In this document: piece after piece, positions 9,698 through 19,033 of the stretch
Numbering within the stretch: position 1 is the stretch's first letter
Layout: each line of letters begins with the position of its first letter
The notes under the pieces: generated by a model
The model's input: only the letters and a program-made list of their open reading frames with translations
What the model was told of the DNA's origin: nothing
Database searches by the model: none
Source of the DNA: Sphingomonas insulae
GTDB taxonomy: Bacteria; Pseudomonadota; Alphaproteobacteria; Sphingomonadales; Sphingomonadaceae
Reading direction: 5' to 3'
Length of the DNA stretch: 64,000 nucleotides
NCBI RefSeq assembly: GCF_010450875.1
Contig: NZ_CP048422.1
Location: 675,001-739,000 of the forward strand
Program-made: the position numbers and the translations under genes

Positions 9698-10603
9698 CTA
9701 GTGGCTCCGCCCGAAGTCGGCCTTGGCATCGTCCTGCCCCTGTTCGATGATCGAACGACGGATGGCGCGGGTGCGGGTGAACAGATCGAACAACTGGTCG
9801 CCGTCGCCCCAGCGGATCGCGCGCTGCAGCATCGTCACATCCTCGGTCAGCCGCTGGAGGATCTCCAGCACCGCCTCGCGATTGTTGAGGAAGACATCGC
9901 GCCACATCACCGGGTCGGATGCGGCGATCCGCGTGAAATCCCGAAAGCCGCCCGCAGAAAATTTGATGACCTCGGACTGCGTCACTTCTTCCAGGTCGCT
10001 GGCGGTGCCCACGATGGAATAGGCGATGAGGTGCGGCACGTGGCTGGTCACCGCCAGCACCAGGTCGTGGTGCTTCGGGGTCATGATCTCGACCTGCGCG
10101 CCGAGCGTTTCCCAAAAGGTGCGCAGGCGCACGACGGGGGCGTCGGGCGTGCCGTCTTCCGGCGTCAGGATGCACCAGCGGCCCCGGAACAGCGTCGCGA
10201 AGCCGGCCTCGGGACCGCTATGTTCGGTACCCGCCACGGGATGGCCCGGGACGATCGTCGCGTCCGGCAACACGGCGCGCAACGCGGCGAGCACGCTTTC
10301 CTTCGAACCGCCGACGTCGCTGACGATCGCATCGGGCGGCAGATCGTCGACGAATTCGGCGGCCACCGCGCCCATCGCGCCGACGGGGACGCACAGCATC
10401 ACCAGATCCGCATCGATCACCGCGGCGCCTGCGCTGTCGGCGATATCGTCGGCCAGTGCGATGCGGTCGGCGATCCCGCGCACCTCCGGGTCGGCATCAT
10501 AGCCCGTGATGCGCACCGTCGGCATCGCCGCCCGCACGCCGCGCGCGACCGACGATCCGATCAGCCCCAGGCCGATGATGGTGACGCGCGCGAACGGCAG
10601 CAT
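9698..10603 (-). CDS. tyrC: Prephenate/arogenate dehydrogenase
   Basis: The 301-aa protein starts with a Rossmann NAD(P) motif (GLGLIGSSVARG) and contains the conserved PVAGTEHSGPEA segment of TyrA-family dehydrogenases, plus HDLVLAVTSHVPHL in the C-terminal helical domain. It oxidatively decarboxylates prephenate or arogenate in tyrosine synthesis; which substrate is used cannot be read from the sequence. There is no fused chorismate mutase or ACT domain. Its ATG overlaps the hisC stop by one base (TGATG), so the two are translationally coupled. Confidence 0.9.
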   Translation of the reverse strand: MLPFARVTIIGLGLIGSSVARGVRAAMPTVRITGYDADPEVRGIADRIALADDIADSAGAAVIDADLVMLCVPVGAMGAVAAEFVDDLPPDAIVSDVGGSKESVLAALRAVLPDATIVPGHPVAGTEHSGPEAGFATLFRGRWCILTPEDGTPDAPVVRLRTFWETLGAQVEIMTPKHHDLVLAVTSHVPHLIAYSIVGTASDLEEVTQSEVIKFSAGGFRDFTRIAASDPVMWRDVFLNNREAVLEILQRLTEDVTMLQRAIRWGDGDQLFDLFTRTRAIRRSIIEQGQDDAKADFGRSH

Positions 10604-11697
10604 CAGGCGGCGCGTTCCACCTCGGTCCGCAGCACGGCGACCACGTCGCGCATCTCCGCTTCGGTGCCGATCGTGATGCGCAATCCGTGCGGCAATCCCT
10701 GGCCGGGCAGCCAGCGGGTCGCATAGCCTGCCGCCATCAGCGCCTTGTACGCGACCTCGGCGGTCACCGCGCCCTCGAACAGCACCAGCACGAAATTGGC
10801 CTTGCTCGGCACCGCGCGCAGGCCGGGCAGGGCATCGACCTGTTCGGCGAACCATCCGCGCCACATGCGATTGTGGCTGCGGCTGTGCGCGACGAAGTCC
10901 GCATCGCCCAGCGCCGCGATCGCGGCCGCCTGCGCGCCGACGCTGAACGCGAACGGGGCACGGATGCGGTGCATCGCATTGATGATCTCCGCACTCGCAT
11001 AGCCCCAGCCGACCCGCTCCGACGCCAGGCCGAAGATCTTGGAAAAGGTGCGCGTCACCAGCACGTTGGGTTGGGTGCGGGCGAGTTCCAGCCCGCCGTC
11101 GTCGTCCTCCGGCTCAAGATATTCGGTATAGGCCTGGTCGAGGACCAGCAGCACCGATCGCGGCAGGCCGGCATGCAGCCGCGCGATATCGTCGCGGGCC
11201 GAATAGGTGCCGGTCGGATTGTTGGGATTGGCGACGAACACGACCTTGGTCCGCTCTGTCACTGCCGCCAGGATCGCATCGACATCGGTCGCATAGTCGC
11301 GGTCGGCGACCACGACCGGCGTCGCGCCGACGCGGCGGGTCGCGATCTCGTACACGGCAAAGCCGTAGCGAACGTGGATGATCTCGTCGCCCGGCCCCGC
11401 GAAGGTCCCGGCGGCGAGGTGCAGCACCTCGTCCGATCCGGTGCCGTAGATCAGCCGGTCCGCCTCGACCCCGTAATGTGCCGCCAGCGCGGCACGCAGG
11501 TCGACCGCGGCGGCATCCGGGTAGCGTTCCAGCTGCGTCGCCGCGTCGCGATAGGCGGCGCGGGCGGCCTCCGGCGTGCCGAACGGGTTTTCGTTCGACG
11601 ACAGCTTGGCGACCTTGCGGCCGTCCTCGCTGGTGGCACGGCCGGGAATATAGGGCGCGATGCCGAGGATCCACGGCTTGGGGGCAGGTGCGGTCAT
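10603..11697 (-). CDS. hisC: Histidinol-phosphate / aromatic aminotransferase
   Basis: This 364-aa PLP-dependent fold-type I aminotransferase shows the conserved N-terminus LSSNENPFG, FVANPNNPTGT, the D-x-A-Y element in LDQAYTEY, and the PLP lysine in TRTFSKIFGLASERVGWG. HisC-family enzymes make histidinol phosphate, and many also transaminate prephenate or phenylpyruvate. Its coupling to tyrC suggests it serves aromatic amino acid synthesis here, perhaps in addition to histidine. The ATG at 11697 gives the standard length. Confidence 0.9.
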   Translation of the reverse strand: MTAPAPKPWILGIAPYIPGRATSEDGRKVAKLSSNENPFGTPEAARAAYRDAATQLERYPDAAAVDLRAALAAHYGVEADRLIYGTGSDEVLHLAAGTFAGPGDEIIHVRYGFAVYEIATRRVGATPVVVADRDYATDVDAILAAVTERTKVVFVANPNNPTGTYSARDDIARLHAGLPRSVLLVLDQAYTEYLEPEDDDGGLELARTQPNVLVTRTFSKIFGLASERVGWGYASAEIINAMHRIRAPFAFSVGAQAAAIAALGDADFVAHSRSHNRMWRGWFAEQVDALPGLRAVPSKANFVLVLFEGAVTAEVAYKALMAAGYATRWLPGQGLPHGLRITIGTEAEMRDVVAVLRTEVERAA

Positions 11698-11758
11698 GGA
11701 TGTGGCCTTAGCGGGCGGCGGCTTGCGTTGACAAGCGGAGCGCCCTAGCGAACCGTCC

Positions 11759-12874
11759 ATGTCGGACGATATGCGCTTCGGGCTGTCCCGCCAGGCGACG
11801 TTGCCGGGGCCGCTGCGCCTCGATGGCGGCGTGCTGCTGTCGCCGGTCGACATCGCCTACGAAACCTATGGCACGCTGGCGCCCGATGGCGGCAATGCGA
11901 TCCTGATCTGCCATGCGTTGACCGGCGACCAGCATGTCGCATCGGACCATCCGCGGACCGGCAAACCCGGCTGGTGGACGCGGATGATCGGCCCGGGCAA
12001 GCCGATCGACCCTGCGCGCGACTTTATCGTCTGCAGCAACGTGCTGGGCAGCTGCATGGGATCGTCGGGCCCGGCCAGCATCAACCCGGCGACCGGACGG
12101 CCGTGGGGCATGGCCTTTCCGGTCATCACCATCCGCGACATGGTGCGGGCGCAGGCGATGCTGCTCGACCACCTCGGCGTGGACCGGCTGAAGGCGGTGG
12201 TGGGCGGTTCGATGGGCGGGATGCAGGCGCTCAGTTGGCCCGCGACCTTCCCGGACCGCGTCGGCGCCGTCGTGGTAATCGCCTCCACCGCCCGCCACAC
12301 CGCGCAGAACATCGCCTTCCACGAGGTCGGGCGACAGGCGATCATGGCCGATCCGACCTGGGCCGGCGGCGATTATTATGGCGGCGAACCGCCGGCGGCG
12401 GGCCTCGCCGTCGCGCGCATGGCCGCCCACATCACCTATCTGTCGGAAGCCGGCCTGACCGAGAAGTTCGGCCGGCGCCTGCAGGCGCGCGAGGCGAAGA
12501 GCTTCGGCTTCGACGCCGATTTTCAGGTCGAAAGCTATCTGCGCCACCAGGGGTTGAGCTTCGTCGACCGGTTCGATGCCAACAGCTATCTCTACATCAC
12601 CCGCGCGATGGACTATTTCGACCTTGCCGAGGAACATGGCGGGCTGCTCGCCAATGCCTTTCGCGCCACCCGCGCGCGCTTCTGCCTCGTCAGCTTCGAT
12701 ACCGACTGGCTGTACCCGACGATCGAATCGCGCAGCATCGTTCAGGCGCTCAACGCCGCCGGAGCGCCGGTCAGCTTCGTCGAACTGTCCAGCCCCTATG
12801 GCCATGACGCTTTCCTGCTCGATGCGCCGGAGATGAACCGCGTCGTCGACGGGTTCCTGAAGGGGGGACGATGA
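11759..12874 (+). CDS. metX: Homoserine O-acetyltransferase (MetX family)
   Basis: The 371-aa alpha/beta hydrolase has the nucleophile elbow [19 protein letters not shown] near the start and the catalytic Asp and His regions near the end (FDTDWLYP and YGHDAFL). It activates homoserine by O-acylation for methionine synthesis. The family includes both acetyl- and succinyltransferases, so the acyl donor is inferred from the family name only. It is divergent from hisC with 61 bp between the starts, and its stop overlaps the start of a GNAT gene that separates it from metW. I see no SAM riboswitch in the short leader. Confidence 0.9.
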   Translation: MSDDMRFGLSRQATLPGPLRLDGGVLLSPVDIAYETYGTLAPDGGNAILICHALTGDQHVASDHPRTGKPGWWTRMIGPGKPIDPARDFIVCSNVLGSCMGSSGPASINPATGRPWGMAFPVITIRDMVRAQAMLLDHLGVDRLKAVVGGSMGGMQALSWPATFPDRVGAVVVIASTARHTAQNIAFHEVGRQAIMADPTWAGGDYYGGEPPAAGLAVARMAAHITYLSEAGLTEKFGRRLQAREAKSFGFDADFQVESYLRHQGLSFVDRFDANSYLYITRAMDYFDLAEEHGGLLANAFRATRARFCLVSFDTDWLYPTIESRSIVQALNAAGAPVSFVELSSPYGHDAFLLDAPEMNRVVDGFLKGGR

Positions 12875-13302
12875 TCGAACTGGACGACGACCGCGCGCGG
12901 CTCGACGTCGCGCGGGTGCATGGCTGGCTCGCATCGAGCTACTGGTCGCCGGGTATCGACCGCGCGCTGGTCGAGCGTGCCATCGCCGGCTCGCATTGCC
13001 TGGGCGCCTATCGCGACGGCGAACAGGTCGGCTATGCGCGCGCGATCACCGATCACGCGACCTTTGCCTGGATCGCCGACGTCTGGATCGACGTCCCTGC
13101 CCGCGGCCAGGGGCTGGGGCGGCGGATGGTCGGCTGGTTCGTCGATCACCCCCGGTTCGCCGGTATCCGCCGTATCGCGCTGGTCACCGCCGATGCGCAC
13201 GGGGTCTATGCGGCGCTTGGATTTCATCCGCCGCTTCGTCCCGATCGCTACATGGAGCGTCTGTCGGCGGATGCGGCGGCGATGCTGCGGATGGCACCAT
13301 GA
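12871..13302 (+). CDS. GNAT-family N-acetyltransferase between metX and metW
   Basis: The 143-aa protein has a GNAT core: the acetyl-CoA loop is [16 protein letters not shown], preceded by a beta-strand with IADVWI, and the end has [10 protein letters not shown]. The substrate is unknown. It overlaps both neighbours by ATGA: its ATG overlaps the metX stop, and its stop overlaps the metW start. The tight coupling suggests it is expressed with the methionine genes, but a methionine function is not shown. Confidence 0.8.
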   Translation: MIELDDDRARLDVARVHGWLASSYWSPGIDRALVERAIAGSHCLGAYRDGEQVGYARAITDHATFAWIADVWIDVPARGQGLGRRMVGWFVDHPRFAGIRRIALVTADAHGVYAALGFHPPLRPDRYMERLSADAAAMLRMAP

Positions 13303-13886
13303 GCCTGCGTCCCGATCTGGCGGTGATCGCCGACCATGTCGCGCCGGGCGCGCGGGTGCTCGACGTCGGCTGTGGCGACGGCGCGCTGATGGCGGCGCTG
13401 CGCGACCGTCGCGGCTGCGATGCACGTGGGCTGGAAATCGATGCCGGCAACGTCGCCGCCGCGGTCGGGCGCGGCCTGTCGGTGATCCAGGGCGACGCGG
13501 ACGTCGATCTCGCCGGCTATCCCGATCGCAGCTTCGACTATGCGATCCTCAGCCAGACGTTGCAGACCGCGCGCGCGCCCGATGTCGTGCTCGACCACCT
13601 GCTGCGCATCGGCGCCCGCGCCTTCGTCAGCTTCCCCAACTTCGCCCAATGGCGCATCCGCCTGTCGCTGCTGTGGGGTGGCCGCATGCCGGTGACGCGG
13701 CAGCTGCCCGAACAATGGTATGACACGCCGAACATCCACCACGTGACCATCGACGATTTCCGCGCGTTCCTGCATGCGCGTCGCGTCGTGGTCGAGGACG
13801 CGTGGTTCCTCTCCGGCGATCGCCAGCGCAGCTCCGCGGCGGCCAACCTGCTGGCCCAGCATGCCGTATTCCTGCTGCGGCGCTGA
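13299..13886 (+). CDS. metW: Methionine biosynthesis protein MetW (SAM-dependent methyltransferase fold)
   Basis: This 195-aa protein carries the methyltransferase-fold motif VLDVGCGDGAL, then FDYAILSQTLQ, the MetW-specific SFPNFAQWRIR and WYDTPNIHH, and a C-terminal LLAQHAVFLL. MetW is usually encoded with MetX and is needed for homoserine acylation in several proteobacteria. The ATG at 13299 overlaps the stop of the preceding GNAT gene. Confidence 0.9.
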   Translation: MSLRPDLAVIADHVAPGARVLDVGCGDGALMAALRDRRGCDARGLEIDAGNVAAAVGRGLSVIQGDADVDLAGYPDRSFDYAILSQTLQTARAPDVVLDHLLRIGARAFVSFPNFAQWRIRLSLLWGGRMPVTRQLPEQWYDTPNIHHVTIDDFRAFLHARRVVVEDAWFLSGDRQRSSAAANLLAQHAVFLLRR

Positions 13887-13928
13887 CCGGATAAAATGTC
13901 GGAATCGAACATTTATTGGATTGATGGC

Positions 13929-13953
13929 GGAACCAATAGGCTTAACCTCTGTT
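13929..13953 (+). promoter_or_regulatory. EcfG-type (general stress response sigma factor) promoter
   Basis: The sequence GGAAC, 17 bases, GTT exactly matches the alphaproteobacterial EcfG consensus (GGAAC-N16/17-GTT). It lies about 25 bp upstream of the response-regulator ATG at 13979, the right distance and orientation. It was the only clear match I found in the window by eye. Confidence 0.75.
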
Positions 13954-13978
13954 TGGCTAAGCCAAGCCTAGGATCACC

Positions 13979-14383
13979 ATGACCAAGACCGCTTTGATCG
14001 TCGAGGACGAGATCTTCGTAGCCCTCGACCTGGAGCGTATCCTCGTCGACGCGGGTTATCATGTCGCCGGGATCGCTGCCGATAGTGCCAGCGCGATCGA
14101 AGCTGCGCCGGGGTGTGGCTTCGCCTTCGTCGACGTCAACCTCCGCGATGGTCCGACCGGACCGGGCATCGCCGAGCGCATGGCCCGCGATTACGGGATG
14201 AAGGTCGTGTTCGTCACCGCCAACCCGTCGCAGATCGATTGCGAGGGCGACTGCGCCATCGGTTACATTCGCAAGCCGTTCAGCGAGGCGGCGATCCTGG
14301 CGGCAGCAGCGATGGCCAGCGACGACCATGACGTGGCGCCTGCCAACGACGACGTCGTGATGCTCAGGCCGGCGGCCGGCTGA
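13979..14383 (+). CDS. Single-domain response regulator (CheY-like receiver)
   Basis: This 134-aa protein is a receiver domain alone: acidic pair in VEDE (E9, D10), phospho-acceptor Asp52 in FVDVNL, Thr80 in VFVTAN and Lys99 in YIRKPF. A short acidic tail follows and there is no DNA-binding domain. It has an EcfG-type promoter and faces an HWE-family kinase gene, so it is probably a phosphate sink or shuttle of the general stress response. The exact partner is inferred, not shown. Confidence 0.85.
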   Translation: MTKTALIVEDEIFVALDLERILVDAGYHVAGIAADSASAIEAAPGCGFAFVDVNLRDGPTGPGIAERMARDYGMKVVFVTANPSQIDCEGDCAIGYIRKPFSEAAILAAAAMASDDHDVAPANDDVVMLRPAAG

Positions 14384-14537
14384 CCATCCTGAGACCCACC
14401 GACATCGATGATTGGCGGCCGGCGTCCCGCCGCCAGGCCTTCGCGACACAGGCATACACCGGCAAGATCGACGCAACATGCTGCCGGTACCCACGCCAAA
14501 CCGTGGAGCAGGATATCGCCGTGTATGTCGCTTGAAT
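14384..14537. other. Gap between the convergent response regulator and kinase
   Basis: I see no gene or recognisable RNA here. The two genes run toward each other across 154 bp. Confidence 0.5.
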
Positions 14538-16037
14538 CTAGGTCCGGCTGAACGCCGTCAGCGGGACGGACACCGTCATCACCAGGCCCGCCGCCCGCCA
14601 TTCGCGCGTGACCGTACCGCCCAACTGGCGGACGGCCGATAGTTCGATCAGCTGACTGCCGAACCCCTGTACACCCACCGGTTCGACCACCACCGGACCG
14701 CCGCGTTCGCTCCAGCGCATCGTCACCAGGGGGCCATCGCGCGCGATGGCGATGTCCACCGCTCCGTCGTGCGTCGACAGCGCACCATATTTCGTCGCGT
14801 TGGTCGCCAGTTCGTGGAACAGCAGCGCCAGCGGAGTCGCCGACCGGTCGTCGATCGCGATCTCGTCGCCGGTGATCGTGATCGGCAGGCGATCGTCGCG
14901 GCGATAGGGTTCGAACAATTCGCCGAGCAGGCCGTGCAGACTGTCCTGCTGCGCCGATGGCCGCGATGCCGGACTGTGCGGGCGGACGAAATCGTGCGCG
15001 CGGCCCAATGCGGTGATGCGCTGACGCAGGTCGGCGGCGATCGGCGCGAAATCGGGCCGGCTGCGCGCCGCGAACGAAATCAGGCCGGAAATCACCGCAA
15101 AGATGTTCTTGATCCGGTGCGACAGCTCCTGGCTGATGACCTCGCGCTCGTGCAGCGCCAGCTTCTGTTCGTGGATATCGGTACAGGTGCCGAACCACCG
15201 CGTGATGCGCCCGGTATCGTCGCGGATCGGCAGCGCGCGCCCCAGCACCCAGCGATAGGTGCCGTCAAAATGGCGCAGCCGATATTCGATCTGGTACGGG
15301 TTGCCGGTCGTCAGCGAATCGCGCCACACGGCCCAGGCGCGCTCCTGGTCGTCCGGATGGAACACGTCGTTCCATCCCTCGCCATCGGTCGATCCCTGCG
15401 GCGTGCCGGTGAATTCGTACCAGCGCGCGTTGTAATAATCGTGATAGCCGTCGGGCAGCGTCGACCACACCATCTGCGGCATCGTATCCGCCAGCGTGCG
15501 GAAACGGTCCTCGCTGTCGATCAATCGGCGGCGGGTGTCCCGCTCCGTGGCGCGCCATGCCGCGGCGTCGCGGCTGTCGCGCAGCCGAGCCATCACATTG
15601 TCCGCCAGCGTCGACAATCCCTGCATCTGCAGCGGGGTCAGCCCTTCGCGCGGTTTGGTGTCGATCACGCACAGCGATCCCAGCGGGATGCCGTCGTCCG
15701 AGATCAGCGGCGCCCCGGCGTAGAAGCGGATGTGGAGGTCGCCGGTCACCAGCGCATTGTCGACGAAGCGCGGATCGCGCGTCGCGTCCGGTACGACCAT
15801 GATGTGGTCGCCCAGCATCGCGTGCGCGCAGAACGACGTCTCCCGCGACGTCTCGGTGATGTCGAGCCCGCTGCGCGAGATGAAGGTCTGGCGGGTTTCC
15901 TCAACCAGGCTGACCAACGCCACGGGCGCCTCGCACAGTGCCGCGGCGAAGTCGGTGATCCGGTTCAGCGCGGCGCTGTTGCGCAGCGATTCGAGGTCAT
16001 AGGCATCCATCGCCGCCGCGCGGATGGCCTCGTCCAC
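14538..16037 (-). CDS. GAF-PAS-HWE sensor histidine kinase
   Basis: Residues about 25-150 form a GAF domain, residues about 175-290 a PAS domain with a PAC-like end (WFGTCTDIHEQ), and the C-terminal part is an HWE/HisKA_2 kinase. The phospho-acceptor is His307 in ELSHRIKN, the N-box is HELATNATKYG (Asn413), and the WSERGG element (442-447) gives the W-x-E feature of the HWE group. HWE/HisKA_2 kinases commonly feed the PhyR-NepR-EcfG general stress pathway. No transmembrane helix is seen, so it should be cytosolic. The start is a GTG at 16037; an ATG at 16010 is nearly as good. Confidence 0.85.
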   Translation of the reverse strand: MDEAIRAAAMDAYDLESLRNSAALNRITDFAAALCEAPVALVSLVEETRQTFISRSGLDITETSRETSFCAHAMLGDHIMVVPDATRDPRFVDNALVTGDLHIRFYAGAPLISDDGIPLGSLCVIDTKPREGLTPLQMQGLSTLADNVMARLRDSRDAAAWRATERDTRRRLIDSEDRFRTLADTMPQMVWSTLPDGYHDYYNARWYEFTGTPQGSTDGEGWNDVFHPDDQERAWAVWRDSLTTGNPYQIEYRLRHFDGTYRWVLGRALPIRDDTGRITRWFGTCTDIHEQKLALHEREVISQELSHRIKNIFAVISGLISFAARSRPDFAPIAADLRQRITALGRAHDFVRPHSPASRPSAQQDSLHGLLGELFEPYRRDDRLPITITGDEIAIDDRSATPLALLFHELATNATKYGALSTHDGAVDIAIARDGPLVTMRWSERGGPVVVEPVGVQGFGSQLIELSAVRQLGGTVTREWRAAGLVMTVSVPLTAFSRT

Positions 16038-16129
16038 CTGCCACCCGCGCGCGATCGGCGCGGCCGCAGCCGCGGGTGCAGCGCTCTCGCAAACGAGGGC
16101 CGGGTCGAGTGACGGGGCCGGCGGCGTGT

Positions 16130-16705
16130 TCAGAACGGCACGTCGTCGTCGAGATCGTCGGCGAAGCCTCCACCCTGGCCAAAGCCGCCGCCGCCGCCGC
16201 CACCGCGATTGCCGCCGCCCGACGGCGCGCCGCCACGATTGCCGCCGCCATAGCCGCCGCCGCCCGACGACGATCCGCCACCGAAATCGTCGCCGCCGGC
16301 CCAGTCGTCACCGCCGCCGCCGCTACGGCCGCCAGCGCCACCACCACCGCCCTGCGGACCATCCAGCATCGTCAGGACGCTGTTGAAGCCCTGCAGCACG
16401 ATCTCGGTCGAATATTTGTCGTTGCCCTGCTGGTCCTGCCATTTGCGGGTCTGCAGCGCGCCCTCGATATACACCTTCGATCCCTTGCGCAGGAACCGTT
16501 CGGCGACGTTCGCCAAGCCTTCGTTGAAGATCGCGACCGAATGCCATTCGGTCTTTTCCTTGCGCTCGCCGGACATCTTGTCCTTCCACGATTCGGACGT
16601 GGCGATGCGCAAATTGACGACCTTGCCGCCGTTCTGGAACGATCGCGATTCGGGGTCGCGCCCCAGGTTGCCGACGAGAATGACCTTGTTGACGCTGCCC
16701 GCCAT
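16130..16705 (-). CDS. ssb: Single-stranded DNA-binding protein
   Basis: This 191-aa protein has the OB fold in residues 1 to about 110 (starting [19 protein letters not shown]), a long Gly/Ser-rich flexible linker and the acidic tip DDDVPF, which docks SSB partner proteins. It acts in replication, recombination and repair. It lies directly upstream of the histidine kinase gene on the same strand and downstream of feoB. Confidence 0.97.
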   Translation of the reverse strand: MAGSVNKVILVGNLGRDPESRSFQNGGKVVNLRIATSESWKDKMSGERKEKTEWHSVAIFNEGLANVAERFLRKGSKVYIEGALQTRKWQDQQGNDKYSTEIVLQGFNSVLTMLDGPQGGGGGAGGRSGGGGDDWAGGDDFGGGSSSGGGGYGGGNRGGAPSGGGNRGGGGGGGFGQGGGFADDLDDDVPF

Positions 16706-16729
16706 GAAATGCCCCGAAAAAATTTGAAC

Positions 16730-18589
16730 CTACAGGCCGGCGAACACCGCCAGCCAATAGGTGAGTCCGGCCATGATGTAGGCGGCGGCGAACAAATAGC
16801 CAACCATGAACAACGGCCACTTCCACCCGTTCGTCTCGCGACGGGTGACCGCGATCGTCGATATGCACTGCGGTGCGAAGACGAACCACATCAGGAACGC
16901 CAGCGCGGTCGGCAGCGTCCAGCGGCCGCGGATCTGGTCGGTGATCCGGTCGGTACCGCTGCCGTCCTTGTCGTCGATCGCATAGACGGTGCCGATCGCC
17001 GACACCGCGACCTCGCGCGCCGCCATCGCCGGCAGCAGCGCCAGCGCGATGTCGCGGTTGAAGCCGATCGGCTTGACGACATATTCGATGCCGTGGCCGA
17101 TGCGCCCGCCGATCGAATAATCGACCGGGCTGATGCCGCTGCCCTCCGGCGGCTTGGGAAAGCTCAGCAGCAGCCACAGCACGACGGTGGTCGCGGCGAT
17201 GATGGTGCCGGCGCGTTTCAGGAAGATGATCGCGCGCTGCCACAGGCCGATCAGCACGTCGCCGATGCGCGGCACCTGGTATTTCGGCATCTCCATCATG
17301 AACCCGGACGAGGCGCCCTTGGTCACCGTCCGCCGCAGCACCAGCGCCGCGACATACGCACCGGCGATGCCGATCACCAGCAGCCCGAACATCACCACGC
17401 CCTGCAACCGCACGAACGGCGCCAGCGGCATGTTGGGGATCATCGCGCCGATGATGAGCGTGTAGACCGGCCAGCGCGCGCTGCACGTCATCAGCGGCGC
17501 GATCAGGATGGTCGTCAGCCGGTCCTTCTCGTCCTCGATCACCCGCGTCGCCATGATGCCGGGCACCGCGCAGGCGAAGCTGGACAGCAGCGGGATGAAG
17601 GCCCGGCCCGACAGTCCGACGGTCGCCATCAGCCGGTCCATCAGGAATGCCGCCCGGACCATGTAGCCCGACGATTCGAGCACCAGGATGAACAGGAACA
17701 GGATCAGGATCTGCGGCAGGAACACGATGACCGCACCGACGCCGGCGATCAGCCCGTCGGTCAGCAGCGATCGCGCGAACCCGTCGGGCATCACGCCCTT
17801 GATCGCATCCTGCAACCACCCGAAGCCCGCATCGATGGCGTCCGCCGGCACGGTGGCCCAGGTGAACACCGCCTGGAACATCACGAACAGGATCGTCACC
17901 AGCAGTACCGGCCCCGCGACGGGATGCAGCGCGACCGAATCGAGCATGTGCGCCCAGCGCCGCCCCGCTGTCTCCGACACGGTCGCCGCGGTCGCGATCT
18001 GGCGTGCGCGGCGTTGCAGATGGACGATGTCGTCCTGCGTGCCGGCGCCCACGTCGGGCGTCCGCTTGCCGCCCACCGCCAGTGCGCTGTCGAGCGCGGC
18101 GCGCAACGTGTCCAAGCCGCGCTTGCGGACCGCGACCGTCGCGATGACCGGAACGCCCAGTTCGCGCGCCAGCACGTCGGCATCGAGCGTCAAGCCGTCG
18201 CGTTCCGCCAGGTCGACCATGTTGAGCGCCACCACCACCGGCAGGCCGAGCGCGATCAGCTGCAACGTGAAGCGCAGGTGATTGTCGAGGTTGGCGGCAT
18301 CCACCACGACGACCAGCGCGTCGGGCAGCCGTTCCAGGCTGCTCGCGCCGGTGACGACGTCGCGGGTGACCCGCTCGTCGGGGCTGGATGGTTCGAGGCT
18401 ATAGGCGCCGGGCAGGTCGATCAGTTCGACCGGGCGGCCATCGTCCATCACCAGCCGGCCCGAATGGCGTTCGACGGTGACGCCGGGATAATTGCCGACC
18501 TTTTGCCGCGCACCGGTCAGTGCGTTGAACAGCGCGCTCTTGCCGGCATTGGGATTGCCGACGAGCGCGACCAGCGGGGATGCGTGCAC
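16730..18589 (-). CDS. feoB: Ferrous iron transporter FeoB
   Basis: The 619-aa product has the N-terminal G-protein domain (G1 GNPNAGKS, switch NYPGVTVE, G3 DLPGAYSL, G4 in ALNMVDLA) and a C-terminal membrane part with the two gate repeats and Fe(II)-related cysteines (CAVPGIMATR, CSARWP). It imports Fe2+ across the inner membrane. I chose the GTG at 18589, 13 bases after the feoA stop, because homology begins there; an upstream extension would overlap feoA. No FeoC-like extension is present. Confidence 0.93.
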   Translation of the reverse strand: MHASPLVALVGNPNAGKSALFNALTGARQKVGNYPGVTVERHSGRLVMDDGRPVELIDLPGAYSLEPSSPDERVTRDVVTGASSLERLPDALVVVVDAANLDNHLRFTLQLIALGLPVVVALNMVDLAERDGLTLDADVLARELGVPVIATVAVRKRGLDTLRAALDSALAVGGKRTPDVGAGTQDDIVHLQRRARQIATAATVSETAGRRWAHMLDSVALHPVAGPVLLVTILFVMFQAVFTWATVPADAIDAGFGWLQDAIKGVMPDGFARSLLTDGLIAGVGAVIVFLPQILILFLFILVLESSGYMVRAAFLMDRLMATVGLSGRAFIPLLSSFACAVPGIMATRVIEDEKDRLTTILIAPLMTCSARWPVYTLIIGAMIPNMPLAPFVRLQGVVMFGLLVIGIAGAYVAALVLRRTVTKGASSGFMMEMPKYQVPRIGDVLIGLWQRAIIFLKRAGTIIAATTVVLWLLLSFPKPPEGSGISPVDYSIGGRIGHGIEYVVKPIGFNRDIALALLPAMAAREVAVSAIGTVYAIDDKDGSGTDRITDQIRGRWTLPTALAFLMWFVFAPQCISTIAVTRRETNGWKWPLFMVGYLFAAAYIMAGLTYWLAVFAGL

Positions 18590-18602
18590 GATGTCGGGCG
18601 GG

Positions 18603-18893
18603 TTATTCGGCGGGCAGCGCCGGCGCGACGTGGATCGCACCCGCGACCGCGCGGCGCAACGCGACGGTCATCCGGCCGATCCGGCAGGCGATCGGGCCGC
18701 TGCCGAGCGAGGCACGATGCAGCACCTCGACCGGTACGCCCTCGTCGAAACCGAGTTCGCGCAGGCGGCGCGCTTCGGGCTGCGCCAGCCGGGTCCAGTC
18801 GATCGCCGCCACGGTGGCAGGCTGGCGGCGGGGCAGCGAAGTGAGGTCGAAGCCGGAGTCGAGGGCAGGAACGATGCTACGCGACATATCCAT
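18603..18893 (-). CDS. feoA: FeoA-domain protein of the ferrous iron uptake operon
   Basis: This small protein (about 96 aa) has the FeoA SH3-like pattern: RRLRELGFDEGVPVEVLHRA, then IACRIGRMTVALRRAVA. FeoA is cytosolic and assists FeoB. The start is uncertain: ATGs at 18893 and 18887 follow a possible Fur operator, while an ATG at 18911 lies inside it. feoB follows after 13 bp. Confidence 0.85.
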   Translation of the reverse strand: MDMSRSIVPALDSGFDLTSLPRRQPATVAAIDWTRLAQPEARRLRELGFDEGVPVEVLHRASLGSGPIACRIGRMTVALRRAVAGAIHVAPALPAE

Positions 18894-18901
18894 GATGCGA
18901 G

Positions 18902-18914
18902 TGATTATCATTTA
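18902..18914 (-). promoter_or_regulatory. Possible Fur box upstream of feoAB
   Basis: On the minus strand the sequence reads TAAATGATAATCA, which resembles half to two-thirds of a Fur box (GATAATGATAATCATTATC). It sits at the start of feoA, where iron-dependent repression would be expected. The match is partial and the site was found by eye only. Confidence 0.4.
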
Positions 18915-19033
18915 CGCCGGGGGGAGTAAAGCGGCGCGCATGCGCTTCATCGCGGAAATGTCAGGATCGGCAACGTTTCATCGCGGTCGCTGCGGCGACC
19001 GTCGGAGCGACGGTGCCGCCTATACCACCGGGC

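Noticed and set aside
11698..11758. SAM-type riboswitch before metX
   Set aside because: The leader is only 61 bp and lacks the conserved SAM-II core sequence; nothing else was recognised.
16076..18844. 922-aa plus-strand ORF over ssb, feoB and feoA
   Set aside because: Antisense shadow of clearly recognisable ssb and feoB genes; rich in Arg, His, Gln and Asp with no domain.
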